A stretch of 64,000 nt of DNA, taken from NCBI RefSeq assembly GCF_030247185.1, contig NC_080572.1, forward strand, positions 131,232,262 to 131,296,261, given 5' to 3'. Shown in pieces: positions 42,814 to 53,038 of the stretch; within the stretch, counting starts at the first letter, position 1; each line of letters starts with the position of its first letter. Position numbers and translations under genes: made by a program. Source of the stretch: Malaya genurostris (Eukaryota; Arthropoda; Insecta; Diptera; Culicidae). The notes beneath the pieces were generated by a model. It saw only the letters and a list, made by a program, of their open reading frames with translations, was not told where the DNA came from and made no database searches.

Positions 42814-43342
42814 TGTACCCAACGAGAAGCCATGATGAGAAGCAACAATACAGAATACGAATACATGACTAATCAACGAAGAAGCTTCATCACATATATT
42901 TTTACGGAACTAGTATTACTTATGGCAGTTATCTCAATGATGCCCAAAACGCAAAGGAGTCAATGATCACCTAAACAACGAGAAGCCCTAAGACGTATCA
43001 CCAAAACAGAAGAACGAGCTATTAGGAACGCGAACGACACGGAACCCAGAGTCCGAGACTAGCAACCGTCCGATCACCCCACAGATAAAGCAACAATAGA
43101 AGCATACCATTGGACAGGATGGCGTCATAGGAGAACACACAGACGCGGACCATCGTAAGGTTAGGAAATTTAATTTGCATATAAAAAAAAATTAAAATAA
43201 ACCATATGTAAAGAAGTCCGGCAATAGTAATTATAATTACGGAAATTTGTGATCCCGCTACAAACCTCAATGTTATAAACCAACGCATTCGACTTGATGT
43301 TCACCCTTCAGCTAACATCAAGCTCAGTAAATAAGGGGGCAT
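42814..43342 (+). other. Gypsy-2 3' region with polypurine tract
   Basis: This continues the sequence cut at 38138. No gene is supported. It ends in AATAAGGGGGCA (43331-43342), a purine-rich run directly before the right LTR-like repeat, as expected for plus-strand priming. Confidence 0.65.
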
Positions 43343-43790
43343 GCAGCGCCCTTAGTTAATTTTCCTTCGAATTTGCTAGTATTGTAGAAAAAATAAGAAA
43401 ATGTAAAGGAAACTCTCATATCAGCGTAGCCGCAACCTTCATGTATAAACTTTGTTACAGAAGCGTGCACATTTTTGAGCATTAGTCAGCGCAGCAATGT
43501 TGTAAAAACAGTTATTTTCACGGACACTGGTCACTGCCTCTGGCATAGTGACAGTGGTTTCGGCTTTCGGTAGAACTTCGGGAGAAAATAGGATGAACTT
43601 TCTACTTAAAATCACAAGCTCGGCTTGTACTAAAATCTTCGGGCTTCACCCGAAAGAAAATGTTAGGAGCTTAAAAACCCATAGTTGGGAAGCGTTAGGA
43701 GCCAGTTCAGTTTCAAAAAGTGCGCGGTAAATAGCCGTGAGTCTCGGGCGTCGGCCCGTAGACAAATTAATTCGGTCAGTTTTAGAGAGT
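43343..43790 (+). repeat. Gypsy-2 LTR-like repeat, right copy
   Basis: It starts TGCAGCGCCCTTAG like the left copy at 21374 and is most similar across CACGGACAC(A/T)GGTCACTGCC to GCCCGTAGACAAATTA. It has one copy of the ~70-bp unit present twice on the left. Beyond 43790 the two sides no longer resemble each other. Confidence 0.7.
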
Positions 43791-43866
43791 TCGCGAAAGT
43801 TAAACGTAAGCCGCGGATGCCGTGAAGGCATAGTTTAAGAATAGTTCTAATGAAATATTTTCCTGC

Positions 43867-43970
43867 AGTAGTGCACTATACTATGACGAAAAAGGTCATC
43901 AAGTAGTGCAATATACTATGACGAAAAAGGTAATCAAGTAGTGCAGTATACTATAACGAGAAGGTAATAC
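43867..43970 (+). repeat. Three tandem ~39-bp repeats
   Basis: Three units of CAGTAGTGCACTATACTATG plus ACGAAAAAGGT(C/A)ATCAA follow each other, the third slightly diverged. They lie just after the right LTR-like repeat and have no counterpart on the left. Confidence 0.9.
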
Positions 43971-44157
43971 TGAAGAACAGTTAGTGAAATAACAGAGACG
44001 TCTAAATCTTATCATAGAGCCGTGTAGTCAAAAAAATAAAATAATATGATAAGCAAAAGAAGTGGATTTGAATGTGCGATCAGGTTTGCTACTATAGTGT
44101 AAAAGGGAAGAAGAGCTTGATCTAGAACGGTGTATTCGCGTTTACTTCTGTATTGGA

Positions 44158-44212
44158 AAAAGTTTGAAACTAGAACCGTGCTGCTAAGTGTGCAGTAATA
44201 AAAACAAAAAGT
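44158..44212. repeat. 55-bp direct repeat flanking Sat-2, left copy
   Basis: It begins AAAAGTTTGAAACTAGAACC and ends ACAAAAAGT, and recurs at 46384-46438 with one visible difference (G against A). The two copies abut Sat-2 almost exactly. Confidence 0.93.
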
Positions 44213-44213
44213 A

Positions 44214-46383
44214 CGGGTGTGTAATGTCAGAGACATAACTGGATGTCGTGAATACGAATATGACACGCTTTATTTATGCTTCCGAATTCGAATTGGTAGT
44301 TCATCGATTGTTTGAATTGTGCAACTTTCCCCTCTTTCATTACTAGAAATTTAAACGATGCGCCTAGACTAAATTACAGATTAGTTACATTAAACATTCT
44401 GAAACGCACTTAAATACTATGAAATAAGCAGTATAGTTCTTTATAATAAAAAAAATGGTGACGATTTGAGTTAGTTCAGCACGCAGACTCTGAATTCTAA
44501 ACCCATATTCCAGAACTAAGCTCTAAAACATGAAGACGATTTTTCGCCATGACTACCAGAATGGGTTTTATAGAGTACAGTAAAGTAAATTTCCGCATAA
44601 TTCTTTAGGAGTATTATTATGGTTCTAAAAAGAACCGAATAGAAGAAGTCTGGAATAAAGAACTGGATCCTGAGTTCAAAAACTAAATTTAGAACCAATA
44701 ACAGACTCAGAATCCAGTTTCAATTCTAGAATTGCAATTTAGAAACTCAAATTAGTTCCGGAATACAGTTCCAGCATCCAGTTTCAGCACACAGGCTCTG
44801 AATTCTAAACCTATATTGCGGAACTAAAATCTGAAAATTGAACTTCTCGTTATGACTACCGAAAACCAAATGATGGCAGGTGCTCTCTCCGCCGCTGATG
44901 GTTTAACTCTCGCGATGGCAGTCTGTTCGCCTTGAAGGCCAGCAAGCGAATGAAAGTTGCTACCTGAGCGTTTGAGGTTTTAACCACGCAAAAGGCGCTC
45001 TCTCCGTCGCTGCTGGTTTAACTCTCGCGATGGCAGTCTGCTCGACTTGAAGGCCAGCAAGCGAAAGAAAGTTACTACCTGAGCGTTTGTGCTTTTAACC
45101 ACGCAGAAAAAAATGGTCTCTCCGTCGCTGCTGGTTGATGGTTTAACTTTCGCGATGGCAGTCTGCTCGCCTTGAAGGCCAGCAAGCGAATGAAAGTTGC
45201 TACCTGAGCGTTTGTGCTTTTAACAACGCAGAAGGCGCTCTCTCCGTCGCTGCTGGTTGATGGTTTAACTCTCGCGATGGCAGTCTGCTCGCCTTGAAGG
45301 CCAGCAAGCGAATGAAAGTTGCTACCTGAGCGTTTGAGGTTTTAACCACGCAAAAGGCGCTCTCTCCGTCGCTGCTGGTTGATGGTTTAACTCTCGCGAT
45401 GGCAGTCTTCTCGTCTTGATGGCCAGCAAGCGAATTATAGTTGCTACGTAAGCGTTTGAGGTTTGAACCACGCAAAAGGTGCACTCTCCGTCGCTGCTGG
45501 TTGATGGTTTAACTCTCGCGATGGCAGTCTGCTCGCCTTGAAGGCCAGCAAGCGAATTAAAGTTGCTACCTGAGCGTTTGAGGTTTTAACCACGCAAAAG
45601 GCGCTCTCTCCGTCGCTGCTGGTTGATGGTTTGACTCTCGCGATGGCAGTCTGCTCGCCTTGAAGGCCAGCAAGTGAATGAAAGCTGCTACCTGAGCGTT
45701 TGAGGTTTTAACCACGCAAAAGGCGCTCTCTCCGTCGCTGCTGGTTGATGGTTTAACTCTCGCGATGGCAGTCTGCTCGCCTTGAAGGCCAGCAAGCGAA
45801 TGAAAGTTGCTACCTAAGCGTTTGAGGTTTGAACCATGCAAAAGGTGCACTCTCCGTCGCTGCTGGTTGATGGTTTAACTCTCGCGATGGCAGTCTTCTC
45901 GTATTGATGGCCAGCAAGCGAATTATAGTTGCTACCTAAGCATTTGAGGTTTTAACCACGCAAAAGGCACTCTCCGTCGCTGCTGGTTGAAGGTTCAACT
46001 CCCACGACGTCTGCTTCCACCGAACGCACGAAAAGAAATGATCGATTTTCGACCACGGTTCCCCTTTTATACGCATTCAGTTGAAGATATGTGCCTGACT
46101 ACCTCAAAATCGTCGTCCTTGCGCGAAAAATCCAAGCGAAAGTAAAGAGTTTTCCGCATTATTTTGAAATTTTGAGAAAACTTAATTTTTGAGTTGTTTG
46201 TGGTTATCTCACACTGTTCAAAATATTATCCTAAATTCCTGATCATATTTTTGATGAAATGGTGAAAGAATTATGTTGCTACCATTAATACAAGTCGAGA
46301 TATTCACGATTAAGTTCTGCCCATTCTTCCATATGGCTAATTTTGAAAAGGCACCCCATAGTAAAGTAAGTCGTATTCACGAC
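44214..46383 (+). mobile_element. Sat-2: second satellite-bearing element with Sat-1-like ends
   Basis: Its left ~130 bp (GTAATGTCAGAGACATAACT, GGATGTCGTGAATACGAA) and right ~250 bp (ATTTTGAAAAGGCACCCCAT, AGTAAAGTAAGTCGTATTCA) match Sat-1. The 13-bp inverted pair is at 44245-44257 and 46371-46383. The inside differs completely: two partial copies of a ~70-bp CTGAATTCTAAACC(C/T)ATATT unit (44480-44850), then about ten ~120-bp units. No coding sequence is supported. Confidence 0.78.
44874..46016 (+). repeat. Tandem array of ~120-bp units inside Sat-2
   Basis: About ten units share CTCTCTCCGTCGCTGCTGG, GGTTTAACTCTCGCGATGGC, CCTTGAAGGCCAGCAAGCGA and GAGGTTTTAACCACGC. Spacing is mostly 115-122 bp. 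The two minus-strand frames of 94 codons in it read across units and are by-products of the repeat. Confidence 0.93.
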
Positions 46384-46438
46384 AAAAGTTTGAAACTAGA
46401 ACCGTGCTGCTAAGTGTACAGTAATAAAAACAAAAAGT
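46384..46438. repeat. 55-bp direct repeat flanking Sat-2, right copy
   Basis: Partner of 44158-44212. It is followed by gypsy-3 sequence. Confidence 0.93.
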
Positions 46439-46439
46439 T

Positions 46440-48829
46440 TGAAGAAAAAAAAGGAATTATTATTTCGCCGAAGGAAACCCCGTTCCAATTCCCCTCGTGC
46501 CTCCGCCCGGACCCATAGGTCAAACCCCTTGAATCCGCCAACCATACACAATGTTCCTCTATAATTCCGGCATTGCTCAAGCACATGGTTTGTTTGCCGG
46601 CAATATAGACACTCATAACTACGAGGGGGTCGGTGCGCATCGATAAGCATTTCTAATGTTCTTGTGGGTTTCGAAGGACCTTCTTTTGGATTTAATTCCT
46701 TCACCAAACTAGGCTGGCGAGGGATATTGTGTTTCTTATCATCTAGATTATTTTTCTTCTGATGATTGACCTCCTTTGCCTCTTTGTTATTGGAGCCTCG
46801 TTGTTGATTTTGTTTGGAAGGCGACAAATTACTATGACCCTTCACGTTGTCTCTTTCAAACTTGGCCTCTGAATTAAAAATTGAAGATTTTTTGTTGCCA
46901 AATACTTTTACGTATAACGAAAAATTTGAGGCATCTATCATATGTCCTGCTTCTAACAGGTCAGGAATATTCAAGATGGGCTTCCATAAAAGAGTTTTTT
47001 TTTTGTAGTCTGCTCTCATGTTTCTTATGAGAATATCGAGCTGTTCGTGATCACTCATAGGTGCTATCATTGACCGGAACATACTTCCCATGTCGTAATA
47101 ATAATCTTGGAAAGTTTCATTCCGCTGCTGTCATCTTCGATAGACCCTAGTACGAACCAACGAATCCAGCTCGGGGTGAACAAATGTTTTCCGTAGTTCA
47201 GTTATTAAGTGTGACCAGTTTACAAGACGTCCTGCCGACCGCATTGCCATGTACCAGTTGAGAGCTGGTCCGATGAATAAATTAATAGCCGAATCCAACA
47301 GTTAAGATTCTGAAATTCTTTCTGATAAAGCGAGCTGCGATATCAATACCAGAAATTTTTTGAGTTTAAGTCCCTGATCGGTTCCTGCATACTTGTCCAG
47401 TTTCCACTTGGATACCGGCAACGATTTATAACCCATATTACTTCGCGGTTGCTCTGCAACACTAAAACGCTGTTCTTGAATCGGGTGAGACAATGGTGTT
47501 CGATGGTAAAAATATTGTGGATAATATATGTTTACTTCATTTAAGTTCAAGGGATTCTAAAATCCAATTGTTTGATCGGGGTACCGGTCCGGCTCATCGA
47601 TCAGAACCCGCGTATTTAGCCCTCGATCGTACGTCGATGTGAGAGCGATACCCGCATTTTGCATGCCTGTTACGCCACTAGGGGCCTGCGAAAACGGTAA
47701 GTATGCTTTGGTTGAATATGGGTAAGAATATACCGAGGAAACCACGCGAGGTAACATAGTCGTGGTTGTTGTTCGAGTATGAAATTCTATCGAGGGATAT
47801 GATGTAGAAACGATTGCGGTGATTTTAGAAGCAGTCGTATTAAGGCAGTAATTAATATCTGTGAATGTTCTCCCAGCATCACAAATATTTGGAATAAAAG
47901 TAATATTGTGTGAGCTGCGTGTGGAAGATGAATAATTAATATTTGGTTGCGGCAAAGTTGGTGGATGCCATTCAGTGCCAGCTATTCGTGAAATCGATCG
48001 TTTGGGTTTCGTACCGGTTAGAGAGGCACGGTTCGTTTCAGATGCGAAGTTACATTCGAAACAGAATTATAGGAATGTGTGGAGTGTAATTCTCTGAATC
48101 TACGTAGCCCATACATTTCTTGCTTAAGCGATAGCAACGCTTCTTTTACAGCAACCGATTCCGTTTTTTGTAAGTCACCTTTGAGTACCCCCAATCTGCT
48201 TAAGGACTCGATTATACCCATATCGTCCCGTGATAGAAAATCGATTCTCTCTTCTTCTGTTATGGGTGGAAGTTGGACAGCACCTGTAGGATTCTGCTTC
48301 ACGCCTGATTTTTGTTCAATTGGGTTTTCGTTCTCCTCGAACAGCCGAAGCTTATCTCTTCTTGGTCCTCGGAAACAGCTACCTGTATCTCGTAAAAATA
48401 CTTATTCAGATTCCAAAGTATTGCCTCCTGGAACTTGATAACTTTAATTCTAGTTTCTTCTGGTATATGATCTTCCAGAAGAATCAACCGATTGCCGAGG
48501 TGTAACAAACTTGATTGGTAACTTGGTGGTATTTCTTTAGTAGACATTTTAATTGTTCTCTCTATGTCATTTAATTTTTCAATACAAGCATCGAAATCTA
48601 GTAGAGCATCCCGCTTCAATGTTCTATTGGTATGCCCTTCTTTCTTTTCGGTTTTTATAATCTCTCTAAGAGTTCGCCTTTTCCTAGACAATGTTTCGTT
48701 AACATCAAAATCAATATCTCTTACCTCCAACTCAAAATCTAACTCATCTTCGTTTAAGTGATCTACTCTAATATTATAAAATAGATGTTTTAATTGTTCC
48801 CTTATTGGGTTGTTTCTATTGAGCGCCAT
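46440..48829 (-). pseudogene. Gypsy-3 Gag, decayed
   Basis: Pieces of one Gag protein appear in order on the minus strand: an N-terminal part from 48829 (HLNEDELDFELEVRDIDFDV), a middle part 48302-47557 (PPITEEERIDFLSRDDMG, then Thr/Ser-rich), a capsid part (VSKWKLDKYAGTDQGLKLKK at 47430-47370; SMFRSMIAPMSDHEQLDILI at 47085-47025) and one CCHC knuckle CLYCRQTNHVLEQC near 46590. At least four frame changes separate them. The protease that should follow is missing; sequence ends at the Sat-2 flank. Confidence 0.75.
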
Positions 48830-49551
48830 TATTATTTAATTATGAATAACTTTAAATAATAAGAGTATTAATTCCTATTATCTATTTTCAATTTACTTTA
48901 ATTATTCTTATTCATTATCATTGACAAACAACTACTATATACATTTATCACTTGGTTTTAAACCACAAGCTAATCAGAGAAATTCCATTGAAAAAAACTA
49001 TTTTAATCCACCTAGTGGTGTAATGATGCCCTTCTCATATTACTCATTACATCATAAATATAACCGTGAAATTCGCAAAAACAACTGTTTATTGAGTAGA
49101 AATAGGAAAATTTGTTCGGATCGAATCTCACAATTTCTACAAATCCTGTTTAACCTGTAGTTTCGGAACCGAAAGTAATATCCACAACAAATTAAAGAAT
49201 TCAGTATGAAACTGTAAGACTTTTCTTTTGAACCTATAAGTTTGTGAAAATCGATTTGGCCATCTCCAAGATAAGTAAGTGAGATCCTTTTTGCAGTTTT
49301 TGATCAGTATTTCCAATTCCTCCGAAACCGGATTCAAATAAACGGAATAGCCGAAGTTGGTTCGTTTACTATGACTTACTATGACCTACAAATTGGAACA
49401 GTTTTGAACGTAGTTAAACCTATATTTACTATCTCATACTCTATTTCGATTAAACCAATTAAACGAAATCTAACAAACGAAACGAACCTGCGTTTCTGTT
49501 ACTTCTGCATATGTAAGTCAAGCTAAACAGCATAAAACATGTGTTAAAAGG

Positions 49552-49556
<5 letters not shown>
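48830..49556 (-). other. Gypsy-3 leader or LTR remnant
   Basis: AT-rich sequence upstream of the gypsy-3 Gag start, ended by the RTE tail. No gene is supported. It includes a TTTCGGAACCGAAAG inverted repeat near 49161, resembling the CCGGAACCGGAAGT motif at 60618. The duplicate is 53039-53757. Confidence 0.5.
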
Positions 49557-49589
<33 letters not shown>

Positions 49590-49735
49590 CATTATTATCA
49601 TCATTATTATTATAATTATAATTATAATTATAATTATAATTATTAGTATAATTATTATTATTACTATTATTATTATTATTCTTATTCTAATCCTTATTCT
49701 TATTCTTATTATTATTATTATTATTATTTTCCCTT
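49554..49735. repeat. (TTA/TAA)n microsatellite, probable RTE 3' tail
   Basis: About 180 bp of ATT, ATTATA and CTTATT repeats sit exactly at the 3' side of the RTE 3' UTR on the minus strand. RTE-clade elements commonly end in short tandem repeats. The duplicated copy at 53760-53917 is about 24 bp shorter. Confidence 0.85.
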
Positions 49736-50633
49736 TATGGGCTACTCTGGCCGAGGGGGGTGGTTACAACGATCCGCACTTTCCATACCGGACGAACTAG
49801 GCTATGGTGCCCAAATAAACACTAGTAACGAAGGAGGAAACCGGCCTATCATTGATAGGTTCCCTCCAGCATGTAACCCAAGCGACAGATTCCTTTACGG
49901 TTATCAATTTGCAACGAAAGATACGAATATCTTCTATTGCAAGTTCACCAGAGAATTTGTCATTTGGGCAGGAAGTGTGTGCTTCACCCTGTAACCAGTC
50001 AATCATTGAGTCGTGGGTCTGAATCGTGTTGGTATTTTGTTATCCTATCAACTGCTTTTGTGACTTAAATGTCCTTGTCGATGGAACTTTGCAAAATTTC
50101 GCATTGTATCCGCTTCGGTCTTGGCCCTGCTTTCATATATAGTCTTTTATGTCTGAAGCGGTACTTACGATTATTACTTTAAATTTCCCAAATAGGTGTA
50201 GATAAGTTTGGTCTTCTAACACTATCCAATCTAATTTATTCTGATTGTTTCTATCTTTGTCGATGATACCTAACCTTTCCTTTTCTTCAACGCATTTTTT
50301 TTGGCTCTCGCGATTTATGACTATGCCGGATACCTGCTAATATCTCAATGTAATAAACTATAAGTGGTATCCGTATTATTTGCACGACTAAAAATGACCC
50401 AACATTTTGAAGTATTTCTGTACTCAAACACTTACACATATAAACACATACACACACCAAGAAGTGCGATTAAAATCTTTTTGTTAAAGACAATTGATTA
50501 CCTGTTTCATGTATAATCCATCATTTTCATAAATTCCTAATAATTCATTTCCTTTTTTTTTATTCTAAGTTTATTTTGATTAGTGATTTTTGTTCTTTTT
50601 TTCTTGTAACATCAACTTAAATGTTGGTTGTTA
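49736..50633 (-). other. RTE 3' UTR (copy A)
   Basis: About 0.9 kb between the RTE stop codon and the microsatellite tail. The plus-strand frame of 85 codons at 49737-49994 has no recognisable motif and is conserved only because the segment was duplicated. Copy B is 53921-54818. Confidence 0.65.
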
Positions 50634-51797
50634 TTAGTTCTCCCAATCTTCTGCGATTAAGCTGCTCCCTGAACTGTCTTGGTTAGAATCACTGGTCATT
50701 TCATATTCAGATTCTACAATTTTGTCATATAGTGTTTTCGATAATGTTTTTAATCTTGATTTGTTTTGCGCTGCTTCCTGCCATTCAACAATAGATATAG
50801 AACTTCGTTCGATGTCTTGACGGATGCATGTACGCCATGTATAGGCAGGTCTACCTCTTTTTTTACCCAACGGAATTTTATGCTCTAATGCAGTTTTTAG
50901 AATGCTATCGTTTTCACTTCTGAGTATGTGACCGTAGAAATTTATGCGCGCAATTCTCATTTTATTATTTATGGTATGACCTTTCAACCAATTAGGTGCA
51001 ATGTTTGGATTTTCTGATTGGTCTTCATTGCTTTCTGATCGGGATTCCTGCTCCTCAATTCCATCCTCATTTATTCCATCAGTACTCATGCTGCGTAGCG
51101 TGAGAAGCATTTCATTTTCCATCTGTCTAAGTGAATTACGGTTTATTTTCAGAATTGTTGCTACCTCCATCGAGTAAGTAGCCACTGGTGTGATTAGTGA
51201 GTGGTATAATTGTTTTACTGTCGTCCATTTTAGAGTATGCCGTTTCAAGAAGGAGCAAAGGTGAAAGAATGCTTTGTAGGCCTTTTTTATTCTTTCCGAA
51301 GTAGTGGCATTTCTGGTCAAACTACTGGTGATATAAGCGCCCAAATGACGTAGTATGGTGACTACTGGTAATTCGTATTTTCCAAATTTTTTCCAGTTTT
51401 TCATGCGCAATATTGTTTACAACAAATGGATCCCTATATAAAACCTTAGTTTTTTTAACGTTGATTTCTAGTCCGATTGATAATAGTAGCGGTTCCAAAA
51501 TTTCCAGCAGTCGTTCGACATCTTCATCATTATTGCAAATGAAAATAAGGTCGTCCGCATACCCCATTATGCATGGTATTTTAATTCGATGACCTTGTTT
51601 TAGCTTTACTTCAGGCATAAATTCTTGAACCGATAATAAAACATGATGGAGCATGTAGACATCCTTGTTTGATTCCTCTTGTTTTAATCCTTGTTGTTCT
51701 TTGATTGAACCATTGCAACGTTGTTGTCTCATTGATACATGCGGAGATGATACGGTTAATGAGTGCCTTTGAAACTCCCATGGACATCATTATTGCT
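50634..51797 (-). pseudogene. RTE-type RT, C-terminal part (copy A)
   Basis: Contains the RT palm box IMGYADDLIFICNNDEDVE (near 51555-51610), then LGLEINVKK-type thumb sequence, a frame change around 51400, and a C-terminal region ending GRPAYTWRTCIRQDIERSS. The upstream part was not copied, so this is an orphan fragment starting at the duplication joint. Confidence 0.88.
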
Positions 51798-53038
51798 CCG
51801 GCTCATCGATCAGAACCCGCGTATTTAACCCTCGATCGTACGTCGATGTGAGAGCGATACCCGCATTTTGCATGCCTGTTACGCCACTAGGGGCCTGCGA
51901 AAACGGTAAGTATGCTTTGGTTGAATATGGGTAAGAATATACCGAGGAAACCACGCGAGGTAACATAGTCGTGGTTGTTGTTCGAGTATGAAATTCTATC
52001 GAGGGATATGATGTAGAAACGATTGCGGTGATTTTAGAAGCAGTCGTATTAAGGCAGTAATTAATATCTGTGAATGTTCTCCCAGCATCACAAATATTTG
52101 GAATAAAAGTAATATTGTGTGAGCTGCGTGTGGAAGATGAATAATTAATATTTGGTTGCGGCAAAGTTGGTGGATGCCATTCAGTGCCAGCTATTCGTGA
52201 AATCGATCGTTTGGGTTTCGTACCGGTTAGAGAGGCACGGTTCGTTTCAGATGCGAAGTTACATTCGAAACAGAATTATAGGAATGTGTGGAGTGTAATT
52301 CTCTGAATCTACGTAGCCCATACATTTCTTGCTTAAGCGATAGCAACGCTTCTTTTACAGCAACCGATTCCGTTTTTTGTAAGTCACCTTTGAGTACCCC
52401 CAATCTGCTTAAGGACTCGATTATACCCATATCGTCCCGTGATAGAAAATCGATTCTCTCTTCTTCTGTTATGGGTGGAAGTTGGACAGCACCTGTAGGA
52501 TTCTGCTTCACGCCTGATTTTTGTTCAATTGGGTTTTCGTTCTCCTCGAACAGCCGAAGCTTATCTCTTCTTGGTCCTCGGAAACAGCTACCTGTATCTC
52601 GTAAAAATACTTATTCAGATTCCAAAGTATTGCCTCCTGGAACTTGATAACTTTAATTCTAGTTTCTTCTGGTATATGATCTTCCAGAAGAATCAACCGA
52701 TTGCCGAGGTGTAACAAACTTGATTGGTAACTTGGTGGTATTTCTTTAGTAGACATTTTAATTGTTCTCTCTATGTCATTTAATTTTTCAATACAAGCAT
52801 CGAAATCTAGTAGAGCATCCCGCTTCAATGTTCTATTGGTATGCCCTTCTTTCTTTTCGGTTTTTATAATCTCTCTAAGAGTTCGCCTTTTCCTAGACAA
52901 TGTTTCGTTAACATCAAAATCAATATCTCTTACCTCCAACTCAAAATCTAACTCATCTTCGTTTAAGTGATCTACTCTAATATTATAAAATAGATGTTTT
53001 AATTGTTCCCTTATTGGGTTGTTTCTATTGAGCGCCAT
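51797..53038 (-). pseudogene. Gypsy-3 Gag N-terminal part (copy B)
   Basis: Duplicate of 47588-48829, with the same two N-terminal frames and Thr/Ser-rich part. It ends at the duplication joint and lacks the capsid and zinc-knuckle region. Confidence 0.75.

Larger units (their letters stand above)
21374..44157 (+). mobile_element. Gypsy-2: Ty3/gypsy element with duplication and nested insertions
   Basis: The order on the plus strand is LTR-like repeat, leader, gag, protease-like region, second protease, RT, RNase H, integrase, long A-rich non-coding tract, polypurine tract (AATAAGGGGGCA at 43331-43342) and the right LTR-like repeat. It is interrupted by Sat-1 (27800-31085) and by a Jockey element (38139-42799), and carries a 2,058-bp tandem duplication. 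The RT catalytic box and integrase core are broken. Boundaries rest on the LTR-like starts; the right limit is approximate. Confidence 0.75.
47588..51797. repeat. 4.2-kb tandem segmental duplication, copy A
   Basis: It spans the N-terminal gypsy-3 Gag, gypsy-3 leader, RTE tail microsatellite, RTE 3' UTR and the C-terminal part of RTE RT. It matches 51798-55982; offsets are 4,209 bp left of the microsatellite and 4,185 bp right of it, the 24-bp difference lying in the microsatellite. The joint shares at most one or two bases. Confidence 0.95.

Noticed and set aside
45200..45850. Two 94-codon minus-strand frames
   Set aside because: They lie wholly in the ~120-bp array and copy each other because the DNA repeats; the frame is lost in other units.
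49737..49994. 85-codon plus-strand frame, duplicated at 53922-54179
   Set aside because: Its conservation is explained by segmental duplication; it lies antisense in the RTE 3' UTR and shows no motif.
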